This document shows positions 35,595 through 44,182 of a stretch of DNA of 64,000 bases, piece by piece. The position numbers and the translations under genes were made by a program. Position 1 is the stretch's first letter, and every line of letters starts with the position of its first letter. Source of the DNA: Breznakibacter xylanolyticus (GTDB lineage: Bacteria; Bacteroidota; Bacteroidia; Bacteroidales; Marinilabiliaceae); assembly GCF_003254275.1 (NCBI RefSeq), contig NZ_QKZK01000006.1, positions 1 to 64,000 of the forward strand, read 5' to 3'. The notes under the pieces are model-generated. The model did not search any database, was not told the DNA's origin, and saw nothing but the letters and a program-made list of their open reading frames with translations.

Positions 35595-37451
35595 TTAAGG
35601 TCGGTTCGACTTAGAGGATTTGGAACGAAAAGATTGAGAGAACTGCAACACATCAAATTCGCCGGGATTCCACTTCACATTATGATCCCAATTGGCACGG
35701 GCAGCAATCTTTTCGGGATAATACATCAACACCTCAGGTTGTCGGCGCAGCAAATAATCACCCGAATCCCACCGACCGTTATCGTTCACATCAACCACAA
35801 TGCGCAACAAATACTCAGCGGGTTTGAGCAATCGAAAGGCGATTTTACCATTGGCAGGTACCCTTGCCTGACGATCCACCGATTCGTTGCCGGCATTGAG
35901 AATCTGAACCAACCACTTTTCGCCTGGATTTTCAACCGTTAAATATAGTGTGGCATAACTATCCTCTTTGTTGATGGTGGTTTTAAACTTCAATGGCTTG
36001 TTGACACGACCATACACATCACGAAAAGTGGCTGAATCGACCACCAACTCGTAAGCAGCACCGGACTCCCAAACCCGATCGACAGAAAAACGACGGACAT
36101 TGAGAGAATCACGAATCACGTTAAACGATTGATCAACCAACGTGCTATCAACCATCTTACTTAACCGGAGTCCCTGTTCGTTAAAGTAAACAGGAGCAGC
36201 ATCGAGATAGAACGACAAGCGGCTGAAGATGTCCAATGAACTTTTAAGATCTTTGATACCCAACGAGGGAACTTCATCCATTTCCTGATCATCCTTTTTT
36301 TTCTTACTCTCCTTTTTGGGAGTATCATCTGCAAAATAATAAAACGTCAAGGTATCGGTCTTAAAAATGGGTTGCATTAATGAATCAACAGTGGCATAAC
36401 TCACAGCCAAAGGCAACGAATCGTTGGCAATGAGCATGGTGTCACGCAACCAAACCGACAAGGAATCACGACCCTGTGAAAACTCAGGAATAAACCATTC
36501 GTCATCCACACTATCTAAGAGAGGCTCCATCTTCAACCCTTCAACACGAGCTCCAAACACGAGATTCAAACGTCCCTTTTCCTTACGATCGCTGGACTTG
36601 ATGTACTGTTGACGCACCGGATCAGAGAACATAAATAATTTCAAACTATCAGGAATATAGGCCAGCTCTTGCCGATACACCACCGAATCGGCAACCAGGG
36701 TATCAACCGATGAACCTTCGGACGGTTTAGGAGCCTTAATGGTATCGGCAACTGTACGATACTCAAAAGCAGGAACCACCAGCGAGTCGTACCAAGCAAT
36801 GCGTTCACCGGGCTGATCGAAACGATAGTTGGCATTGGCATCTGTGATGGCATAAACACGATAAGATCCGGGGCGCACATTGCGAATAGAGAAATAGCCT
36901 TTTTCATCAGTCTTGGCCAAGCGTACGGGCACCAATGTTTGAAAAGCAGTATCGGAAAGGTTACTATGCAAAAACACCAGGGAGCCTGCTGTTGGAGCCA
37001 GATTTTCCGCATCAAAGAGATGACCCGATACCGACAAAGAATCGACAACATCGCCCGTTGAAAACGAAAAACGAAAATTGGGAAGCACATTGCCTTCATT
37101 ATTATCACTGATGGCATCTGCGAAATCGAGGGTATATGTCGTATTCTCCTGTAGATCCTCCTCGAAGGTCACCAACAATTCACTACCCCGTGCAACAACA
37201 GTCGGGACCTTATTCATTGGCGGAGAAACCACTAACTTTTGATTCACATCCTTAAGCTGAATCAACTCATCAAATTCAATAGAGACTTCCTTCCCTGTAA
37301 AATTGAGAGCTCCATCAAGCGGAACAGATTTACGCACTCTGGGAGGTTGTTCGTCCTTGGCTCCACCTGTCGGTGTTCCGGGATTGGCACACCTAACCCA
37401 AATGGCAATAACGCCAATCATGACGATGAATAAAAATAGAAACCGTTTCAA
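35595..37451 (-). CDS. Big_5 Ig-like domain lipoprotein
   Basis: A 618-residue lipoprotein. The N-terminus (FLFLFIVMIGVIAIWVRC) ends at Cys21, followed by ANPGTPTGGAKDEQPP, a start typical of this Bacteroidota family. Residues about 37-130 are a Big_5/SbsA-like domain (PLDGALNFTGKEVSIEFDE). About 150-215 is a carboxypeptidase-regulatory-like fold (GYFSIRNVRPGSYRVYAITDANANYRFD). A Lys/Asp-rich linker (KKESKKKKDDQEMDE, near 380) separates a second half that ends in another 'DVNDNGRWDSGDYL' module. Probably exposed in the envelope; function unknown. Confidence 0.8.
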   Translation of the reverse strand: MKRFLFLFIVMIGVIAIWVRCANPGTPTGGAKDEQPPRVRKSVPLDGALNFTGKEVSIEFDELIQLKDVNQKLVVSPPMNKVPTVVARGSELLVTFEEDLQENTTYTLDFADAISDNNEGNVLPNFRFSFSTGDVVDSLSVSGHLFDAENLAPTAGSLVFLHSNLSDTAFQTLVPVRLAKTDEKGYFSIRNVRPGSYRVYAITDANANYRFDQPGERIAWYDSLVVPAFEYRTVADTIKAPKPSEGSSVDTLVADSVVYRQELAYIPDSLKLFMFSDPVRQQYIKSSDRKEKGRLNLVFGARVEGLKMEPLLDSVDDEWFIPEFSQGRDSLSVWLRDTMLIANDSLPLAVSYATVDSLMQPIFKTDTLTFYYFADDTPKKESKKKKDDQEMDEVPSLGIKDLKSSLDIFSRLSFYLDAAPVYFNEQGLRLSKMVDSTLVDQSFNVIRDSLNVRRFSVDRVWESGAAYELVVDSATFRDVYGRVNKPLKFKTTINKEDSYATLYLTVENPGEKWLVQILNAGNESVDRQARVPANGKIAFRLLKPAEYLLRIVVDVNDNGRWDSGDYLLRRQPEVLMYYPEKIAARANWDHNVKWNPGEFDVLQFSQSFRSKSSKSNRP

Positions 37452-37514
37452 GCGAAGATTTTTTTAAAGAAACACGCAAATTTAAACCAATTTCAGAATA
37501 AAGCGTGATGGAAA

Positions 37515-38084
37515 TCAAAGAATGATCTTTAGGGTCGCAGAGGGCGTAAAACGCATATTTTTCCAGTCAATACCTGTCATCTGAAGCACACCGGGTCTTC
37601 TGCCGGGCAAAAAAGAACCGCCTTCGCAACAATCGGTCTCACGCCATGGGGTATCAAGATGCTGGCTTAACCATTCGGCAACATCTATCTGCCCCCCTAT
37701 GCGTAAAGTCGCTTGTAAATCGTCCCAAACATACTGAGAAATGACATTACAATCAGGCAAACAGTCATCATGAATGAACAAAGGATAACCTAACGAATTT
37801 TTGGGAATCTCCCCCTTACGACATCGAACATACAACATGCCGTTACGAACCATCCGCATGATTGCTGCGATATCATCAATCGGGTTAGCAGGGAAACAAC
37901 CAACAAAACCGGGAACAATCAAACCATTAAAAAACTCAACACCGGCAGATTCAGTAAAAGCATCCCCATGCTCAGAAATGGAGACCACGCGAAGGTCATC
38001 ATCCAACTCAAGCAACGGCATGTGTAGAAAAGTACCTTGAGGCGACCAGGCAAAATGCGCAGCAATGCGTCGTCTTTCTATCAT
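37515..38084 (-). CDS. Amidohydrolase-like protein without metal site
   Basis: A 189-residue protein. The first about 60 residues look like the beta-sandwich start of amidohydrolases, ending in FFNGLIVPGFVGCFPANPI. In working members this motif reads 'GxxxPGFVNxHxHxE', whose histidines bind metal. Here the HxH is replaced by CFPAN, and the protein is half normal length, so it cannot be a normal hydrolase. Its ATG overlaps the DUF4296 stop as ATGA, implying coupled translation and an intact gene rather than random decay. The role is unknown. Confidence 0.6.
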   Translation of the reverse strand: MIERRRIAAHFAWSPQGTFLHMPLLELDDDLRVVSISEHGDAFTESAGVEFFNGLIVPGFVGCFPANPIDDIAAIMRMVRNGMLYVRCRKGEIPKNSLGYPLFIHDDCLPDCNVISQYVWDDLQATLRIGGQIDVAEWLSQHLDTPWRETDCCEGGSFLPGRRPGVLQMTGIDWKNMRFTPSATLKIIL

Positions 38085-38866
38085 GGCTTCTTTTCAGGTG
38101 CAAGAGGGATATGCTCAAGCGAGACTTCTTCGATAGAAAGATGTCGTTTATGCTTTTTATCGTGAAACAACAAAAAGCCTTCTAACGAAACAACGGCAGT
38201 ATCTTGTTTTAACACCTTTGTCAGCAGGGCATTGGTGCGAGAGTACGATTTTGTGATGCCTGTTCTCAGTGTGTCGCGTGTACTGTCGGCATAACAAGTC
38301 ACCAATACCATTTCGTCCTTCTTACCCAAATCATCTTTTTTGTAGGTGAACCAGGCACTCAACTTGATCTTTCCGTTCTTCAACGAATCCACAGCAAATA
38401 CAAAAGGCAAAGTCGCATCAAGTGAATCATGTAAAGGCAACACAAAAGAACGTTCCAATGTCCACAAATCTTTAATTGCCGAAGCAGAATCCTTTTCGGC
38501 TTCACTCCTGGCCGTGATTTCCTGTTGTAAACGAGCTTCGTGTTGTGTAAGAATCTGAATCACCTGATCGTAAACCTTCAGATAAACATTCGGATGAGCA
38601 GAATACCAAGAGAGGGCAGAATCAAAATCAGCCTGTGATAATCCGTGACGTTCGAGCACATCTTTATAATGTCCCAATTGCTGGGGACGGAGTGAAACGT
38701 TACTAAGATTCATGGCATCTTCCACCAGATGGATGTCAGCCAAAATAGTTGCCATCTCTTTTTTAGACGGAATATGTGACGGCACCCGATCCTTGACGTT
38801 ACATCCCAGAAACAACACAGTCAGCAATACAACGACCGAAACAAACCACACATTCCTGTACTTCAT
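38081..38866 (-). CDS. DUF4296 domain lipoprotein
   Basis: About 261 residues from Met at 38866 (Met at 38878 is also possible). A signal ending in a lipobox (VVVLLTVLFLGC) puts an acylated Cys near position 22. The DUF4296 core follows: PSKKEMATILADIHLVEDAMNL and YKDVLERHGLSQADFDSALSWY. The C-terminal half is less conserved. Function unknown, but the family is widely kept in Bacteroidota. It lies 18 bp after the sugar transferase gene and overlaps the next gene by 4 bp. Confidence 0.8.
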   Translation of the reverse strand: MKYRNVWFVSVVVLLTVLFLGCNVKDRVPSHIPSKKEMATILADIHLVEDAMNLSNVSLRPQQLGHYKDVLERHGLSQADFDSALSWYSAHPNVYLKVYDQVIQILTQHEARLQQEITARSEAEKDSASAIKDLWTLERSFVLPLHDSLDATLPFVFAVDSLKNGKIKLSAWFTYKKDDLGKKDEMVLVTCYADSTRDTLRTGITKSYSRTNALLTKVLKQDTAVVSLEGFLLFHDKKHKRHLSIEEVSLEHIPLAPEKKP

Positions 38867-38884
38867 GAAGTTCAACATTGAAGG

Positions 38885-40291
38885 TTATTTACCGTCAGCA
38901 CGTAACATGGTGCGAATGGTTTTAAGAATAATGACAAAATCATGCTTCAGAGACCAGTTATCGATGTACTCCAAATCCATGCGCATCCACTCTTCAAATG
39001 AAATATCATTTCGAGAAGGTGAAATCTGCCACACACAAGTGATACCGGGCTTCATTGAGAGACGACGTAATTGCCAACGCTCATATTTACTTACCTCAGA
39101 AGGGATGGGAGGACGGGGGCCAACAATTGACATATCACCCAAAAAGACATTAAAAAACTGAGGCAGTTCATCCAAACTGGTCTTTCTCAAAAAGCGACCA
39201 ATGGGTGTAATGCGTGGATCATTGGTCATTTTAAACACCGGGCCATCCATTTCATTGTGTCTCTCTAATTTTGCACGCAAAGCCTCGGCATTGGTCACCA
39301 TGGTTCTAAACTTATAAACCCAAAACTTACGCCCACGAACACCGACCCTCTTCTGCTTAAAAAATACAGGTCCCTTTGAAGACATTTTAATCAAAATGGC
39401 AATGAACACAAAAACAGGAGATAGCAGCACAATAACCGAAAAACTTCCTAAAAAATCGATCAACCGCTTCACCTGCAAAGACACATAATCCTCAGGAACA
39501 TTGGAGAATGTGAGCATGGGAGTCGTGTTGAAATAATGCAAGTGCATCCGATTGGTCAACATATTGAAAAAAGGCGAGTACATCCTAAAGATCACCCCCA
39601 CCTCGCTGCACGAAAAAGTCAGTTCTTCGAGAACCTTCATATCAGGTCGTTCAGTGCAATAAATCACCTCATCGACAGATTTACCGGTAATAAGCTCATC
39701 CAAATTGACATCCGAAGATGAAATAACGGGAAACAGGGAATTAAATTCTTGACGAAGTGAGCCACCATCTACAATGGCTACAATGCGATACCCCCACTCT
39801 TTATTTTTAATGATTTGACGAATAAAGGAAGCAGCTGAATTATCGCCTATAATCACGATATAACGGTAATTCTTTCCATTACGTCGAAAATATTTCAACA
39901 AGGAAAAAATTATCCCTTTTGAAATAAACATTAAGAAAGAATTAATCAGGGCAAAGAAAATCAACGGCATCATTCCGATATAATCTAATCGAAACGCAAA
40001 AATTGCCAGACCAATAATACCGCTGCCTAAGAAAGACAACCCAAGACAATTGAATAAAATAACCGAATACGGGCGAGACCTGTAAATCTCACTTAATCTC
40101 AACAACTTTGACAAATAAAACCAAACAGCTAAAATGCAAATATTTAATATCAAATAATCGTTGGATCCATAAAATCGTTCGCTAAAACCAAAAAAATTCA
40201 TGGAATAATTTAACGCAATCCATCCCACGACAACGTCAAGAAATCCCAGAAGCGAACGGACAAAATGTTCCTTTTCTTTTAACATGCTCAT
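38885..40291 (-). CDS. Polyprenyl-phosphate sugar phosphotransferase
   Basis: A 468-residue inner-membrane enzyme of the WcaJ/undecaprenyl-phosphate glucose phosphotransferase type. The N-terminal half has four hydrophobic segments, then a CoA-binding-like nucleotide fold (YIVIIGDNSAASFIRQII). A fifth segment (FLGSFSVIVLLSPVFVFIAIL) precedes the PF02397 catalytic domain: VYKFRTMVTNAE, DELPQFFNVFLGDMSIVGPRPP, KPGITCVWQIS. It starts exopolysaccharide or O-antigen repeat synthesis. No other polysaccharide genes are adjacent. A perfect 20-bp palindrome lies 170 bp upstream. Confidence 0.9.
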   Translation of the reverse strand: MSMLKEKEHFVRSLLGFLDVVVGWIALNYSMNFFGFSERFYGSNDYLILNICILAVWFYLSKLLRLSEIYRSRPYSVILFNCLGLSFLGSGIIGLAIFAFRLDYIGMMPLIFFALINSFLMFISKGIIFSLLKYFRRNGKNYRYIVIIGDNSAASFIRQIIKNKEWGYRIVAIVDGGSLRQEFNSLFPVISSSDVNLDELITGKSVDEVIYCTERPDMKVLEELTFSCSEVGVIFRMYSPFFNMLTNRMHLHYFNTTPMLTFSNVPEDYVSLQVKRLIDFLGSFSVIVLLSPVFVFIAILIKMSSKGPVFFKQKRVGVRGRKFWVYKFRTMVTNAEALRAKLERHNEMDGPVFKMTNDPRITPIGRFLRKTSLDELPQFFNVFLGDMSIVGPRPPIPSEVSKYERWQLRRLSMKPGITCVWQISPSRNDISFEEWMRMDLEYIDNWSLKHDFVIILKTIRTMLRADGK

Positions 40292-40459
40292 GAAGGTTGA
40301 TTTTTGAGGAACACAAAATTAATAATTTACTGATTGAAACAAACATTCCCACCTTAAACAAACTACTAAACAGCTGTAATTCAAAAAATTAATAATTTAA
40401 CCACGTAAATAATCCTCAAAATTGCTCAAAAAGGCAACTTAAGAAAAAGATCGCAATGC

Positions 40460-40479
40460 TTTGCCATAATTATGGCAAA
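40460..40479. promoter_or_regulatory. Perfect 20-bp palindrome
   Basis: TTTGCCATAATTATGGCAAA is identical to its reverse complement. It lies in the 436-bp divergent gap 40292-40727 between the sugar transferase (minus) and glnS (plus), nearer the former. The form suggests a dimeric repressor site. The rest of the gap has no gene; a TATTTTTG box at 40652-40659 may be the glnS promoter. Confidence 0.55.
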
Positions 40480-40651
40480 TTCCTTTTAATATGACATTTA
40501 GAAATCAATACATCACAATTAAAGAAATTGTAAACAGGGGGCCCCAAAGCCTCACTTCTGAGCATTGAAAAGTCAGGATAAGACTATAAACGGATTAAAA
40601 ATGCAAAGCCGATAAATCGACTAAAAACAGGCCTAATAACACAAAAACCGT

Positions 40652-40659
40652 TATTTTTG
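40652..40659 (+). promoter_or_regulatory. Candidate -7 promoter box for glnS
   Basis: TATTTTTG fits TAnnTTTG and lies 68 bp before the glnS start. No clear -33 box is seen. Confidence 0.3.
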
Positions 40660-40727
40660 CGCATCAACACTCCCTTGGATATCATCAAGGAGAGAATCAA
40701 CGATTTGCATCTTCTAAACATTCACAT

Positions 40728-42437
40728 ATGAGCACCGAACTGATTGACGATTCGCACGAGTCGAAAAGCAATTTTATTCACAATGAAATAGATAACGATC
40801 TGGCGCAAGGTAAGAATGGCGGAAAGGTTCTGACGCGCTTCCCACCCGAACCCAATGGCTACCTGCACATTGGCCACGCCAAATCCATTTGCCTTAACTT
40901 TGGCATCGCTCAAAAATTTAATGCGGCCTGCAACTTGCGTTTCGACGATACCAATCCAGTGAAGGAAGATGTAGAGTATGTTGATTCCATTGAGGCCGAT
41001 GTCAGATGGCTAGGGTTCAACTGGGCCGACGAACCCAAATACGCTTCCGACTATTTTGACCAGCTCTACGAATGGGCCGTGAAACTGATAAAAAAAGGCA
41101 AAGCCTACGTTTGTGAGCTCACTGCTGAAGAGATCGCAGCACAAAAAGGGACTCCCACCGAAGCCGGTAAAGAAAGTCCCTACCGCAACCGAAGTGTGGA
41201 AGAAAACCTGGATCTGTTTGAACGCATGAAGAATGGCGAGTTTAAAGACGGGGAAAAAATACTTCGCGCAAAAATTGACATGGCATCGCCCAACATGCAC
41301 ATGCGCGACCCTATCATGTACCGCATCATCCACAAGCATCACCATCGTACGGGCGATAAGTGGTGCATCTACCCCATGTACGACTATACCCATGGACAGT
41401 CAGACTTTATCGAGGGCATCACTCACTCAATCTGTACGCTCGAGTTTGAAGTGCACCGTCCGCTCTACAACTGGTTCCTCGACCAGATTTTGGAAGGAGA
41501 ACCGACGCCCGCTGCCCGTCCCCGACAAATTGAATTTGCCCGTCTGAACCTCAACTATACCGTGATGAGCAAGCGACGATTGCTCGAGCTGGTACAGAAA
41601 AACATTGTGGATGCTTGGGATGATCCCCGCATGCCAACCATATCGGGACTGCGCCGCAGGGGGTACACACCCGAATCGATACGCATGTTTGCCGATAAGG
41701 TGGGCGTGGCACGTCGCGACAACGTGATTGACGTAGCTCTGCTTGAATATTGCATCCGCGAAGACCTAAATAAACGCACCATGCGGGTCAATGCCGTGCT
41801 CGACCCGGTGAAGCTCATCATCACCAACTATCCAGATGACCAGGTTGAAATGATGGAAACCATCAACAACCCAGAAGACGAAAGCATGGGCAGTCGCACC
41901 CTCCCCTTCTGTAAAGAGTTGTTCATTGAGCGAGACGACTTTATGGAAGAACCACCCAAAAAGTTTTTCCGACTGGGACCGGGGCTTGAAGTGCGACTCA
42001 AAAGCGCCTATATCATCAAATGCGAGAGTTTTGTGAAAGACGCCAATGGCAACATCACCGAAATCCATTGTACCTACGATCCCGAAACCCGCAGCGGCAT
42101 GCCGCAAAGCGAGCGCAAGGTAAAAGGAACGCTGCACTGGGTGTCGGCTCGCCATTGCATCGATGCCGAAGTACGCCTGTACGACCGCCTCTTTATGGAT
42201 GCGGAACCCGATGGGCACAAAGACGTGGATTTTAAAGAATTTATCAACCCCGATTCGCTCAAAGTCCTCTCGAACTGCAAACTGGAGCCCTGCATGAAAG
42301 ATGTGAAACCACTGGATAAGTTCCAATTCCAACGCTTGGGCTATTTCTGTGTGGACACCCACTCAAGTCCAGAAAAGTTGATTTTCAACAAAACCGTTGG
42401 ATTGAAGGACAGCTGGGCAAAAGCGGCAGCGAAATAA
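40728..42437 (+). CDS. glnS: Glutaminyl-tRNA synthetase
   Basis: A 569-residue class I synthetase that charges tRNA(Gln). The HIGH motif is [14 protein letters not shown] and the KMSKS variant is [37 protein letters not shown] and GAPRRPTIS-like [20 protein letters not shown] are typical of GlnRS. The C-terminal anticodon-binding beta-barrels are complete. A separate GlnRS means the cell need not use the Glu-tRNA(Gln) amidotransferase route for this tRNA. Confidence 0.95.
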   Translation: MSTELIDDSHESKSNFIHNEIDNDLAQGKNGGKVLTRFPPEPNGYLHIGHAKSICLNFGIAQKFNAACNLRFDDTNPVKEDVEYVDSIEADVRWLGFNWADEPKYASDYFDQLYEWAVKLIKKGKAYVCELTAEEIAAQKGTPTEAGKESPYRNRSVEENLDLFERMKNGEFKDGEKILRAKIDMASPNMHMRDPIMYRIIHKHHHRTGDKWCIYPMYDYTHGQSDFIEGITHSICTLEFEVHRPLYNWFLDQILEGEPTPAARPRQIEFARLNLNYTVMSKRRLLELVQKNIVDAWDDPRMPTISGLRRRGYTPESIRMFADKVGVARRDNVIDVALLEYCIREDLNKRTMRVNAVLDPVKLIITNYPDDQVEMMETINNPEDESMGSRTLPFCKELFIERDDFMEEPPKKFFRLGPGLEVRLKSAYIIKCESFVKDANGNITEIHCTYDPETRSGMPQSERKVKGTLHWVSARHCIDAEVRLYDRLFMDAEPDGHKDVDFKEFINPDSLKVLSNCKLEPCMKDVKPLDKFQFQRLGYFCVDTHSSPEKLIFNKTVGLKDSWAKAAAK

Positions 42438-42482
42438 AGCCCCTCCCGAACTGGTGCCTACACAAAGGAGGTACTATAAATA

Positions 42483-42522
42483 CAAACAAAAAGGTTGCTG
42501 AAATCAGCAACCTTTTTGTTTG
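42483..42522. terminator. Bidirectional intrinsic terminator between glnS and gltX
   Basis: caaacaaaaaggttgctg (42483-42500) pairs perfectly over 18 bp with cagcaacctttttgtttg (42505-42522) around the loop aaat. The A-rich left arm and T-rich right arm make it work in both directions, stopping both convergent genes. Confidence 0.9.
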
Positions 42523-42540
42523 TTATAATAATAAAAGTAA

Positions 42541-44067
42541 TCATTTGATGGTCTCAACAGCAGCTCGAATACGCTTAATGGTTTCGTCCTTGCCCAAGAG
42601 TTCAACAATGGTAAAAAGATCAGGTCCAAAACTACCGCCCACCAGCGCCAATCGAAGCGCATTCATGATGTTGCCAAAATTTTGACCATTAGATGAGATG
42701 AGCTCCGAAGCGGCGTGTTTCAAGGCTTCGACCGTCCAATCGGGTTGTTCATTCAACAAATCGGCCAACTGAAGCATAAAAGCAGGCACGCCGTCTTTCC
42801 AACGCTTTTGCACCACTTTGTCGTCGTATGCAGTTGGCGCCTCAAAGAAGAAATGCGTCTGCTCCCATAATTCAGAAACAAAGTTAACACGCTCTTTTAC
42901 CAGCCCTACAATGGTTTGAAGCTTTTGAGAATCGACTGCAATTCCCTTCTGTTCTAACAAGGGCATGAAAAGAGCGGCCAATTGCGCATCGGATTTTTGA
43001 ATCAGGTATTGATGGTTGAACCACTTGGCTTTTTCGGGGTCGAAACGGGCACCGGACTTATTGACACGCTCGATGGTGAAAATCTCGGCCAACTGTTCAA
43101 CGCTGAAAATTTCCTGCTCGGTTCCGGGATTCCAACCCAACAATGCCAACAGGTTAATAACCGCTTCGGGGAAATAACCCGACTCGCGATACCCGCTGGC
43201 CACTTCGCCTTCAGGCGAAGTATACTCTAATGGAAACACAGGAAAGCCATCCTTGTCGCCATCACGTTTGCTCAACTTCCCTTTTCCACTGGGTTTGAGA
43301 ATGAGGGGCAAATGCGCAAACTGCGGCATGGTTTCTTCCCAACCAAAGGCACGGTACAGCATCACGTGCAGGGGAACCGATGGCAACCACTCTTCGCCAC
43401 GTATCACGTGCGTGATCTCCATCAAATGGTCATCAACAATATTGGCCAGGTGATAAGTGGGCAATTCGTCAGCCGACTTGTACAGAACTTTATCATCGAG
43501 AGTATTCGTATTAAAAGTCACATCGCCGCGCACCAAATCAGATGCTTTCACCAGCACATTTTCAGGCATCTTGAAACGAATCACATAAGGCTCGCCAGCC
43601 GAAATACGACGCTGAGTTTCTTCATCGCCCAGCGAGAGAGAGTTGCAAAGCGAGGTGCGCGTAGAGATGTCGTAGGCAAAAGTTCTCTTTTCTGCCTCAC
43701 ATTGAGCTCGCAGAGCATCAAGTTGCTCAGGCGTATCGAAAGCATAATAAGCCCAACCCCGCTCAAGCAGCAAGTTTGCATATTGCTTGTAAATCGCTTT
43801 CCGTTCCGACTGTTTATAAGGGCCAAAGGGACCGCCTTCTTTCACCCCCTCGTCAACGGTCAATCCCAACCAGGCCAGCGACTCGTTGATGTATTCCTCG
43901 GCATTGGACACAAAGCGAGTGCTGTCGGTATCCTCGATGCGAAGGATAAATGTTCCGCCATGTTTTTTGGCAAACAGATAATTAAACAAAGCCGTGCGAA
44001 CCCCACCAATGTGTAAGGGGCCGGTAGGACTGGGCGCAAAACGAACGCGTACTTTCGAGCGGGTCAT
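42541..44067 (-). CDS. gltX: Glutamyl-tRNA synthetase
   Basis: A 508-residue class I synthetase. The HIGH motif is [20 protein letters not shown] and the KMSKS motif is [31 protein letters not shown] and [15 protein letters not shown] are typical GluRS segments. The C-terminal anticodon domain is complete. It is convergent with glnS. The upstream 115 bp to the next gene holds its promoter region, not resolved. Confidence 0.95.
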   Translation of the reverse strand: MTRSKVRVRFAPSPTGPLHIGGVRTALFNYLFAKKHGGTFILRIEDTDSTRFVSNAEEYINESLAWLGLTVDEGVKEGGPFGPYKQSERKAIYKQYANLLLERGWAYYAFDTPEQLDALRAQCEAEKRTFAYDISTRTSLCNSLSLGDEETQRRISAGEPYVIRFKMPENVLVKASDLVRGDVTFNTNTLDDKVLYKSADELPTYHLANIVDDHLMEITHVIRGEEWLPSVPLHVMLYRAFGWEETMPQFAHLPLILKPSGKGKLSKRDGDKDGFPVFPLEYTSPEGEVASGYRESGYFPEAVINLLALLGWNPGTEQEIFSVEQLAEIFTIERVNKSGARFDPEKAKWFNHQYLIQKSDAQLAALFMPLLEQKGIAVDSQKLQTIVGLVKERVNFVSELWEQTHFFFEAPTAYDDKVVQKRWKDGVPAFMLQLADLLNEQPDWTVEALKHAASELISSNGQNFGNIMNALRLALVGGSFGPDLFTIVELLGKDETIKRIRAAVETIK

Positions 44068-44182
44068 AATCCTGATTTTTTATTGCGGGCAAAGGTAAAG
44101 AATTGGGTTGAAAAAATGGTACCTCATCCCGTTGCGTTTAGGGCTAGGCAACAGTTGAACGATTGTGAGACATCAACCGAAC

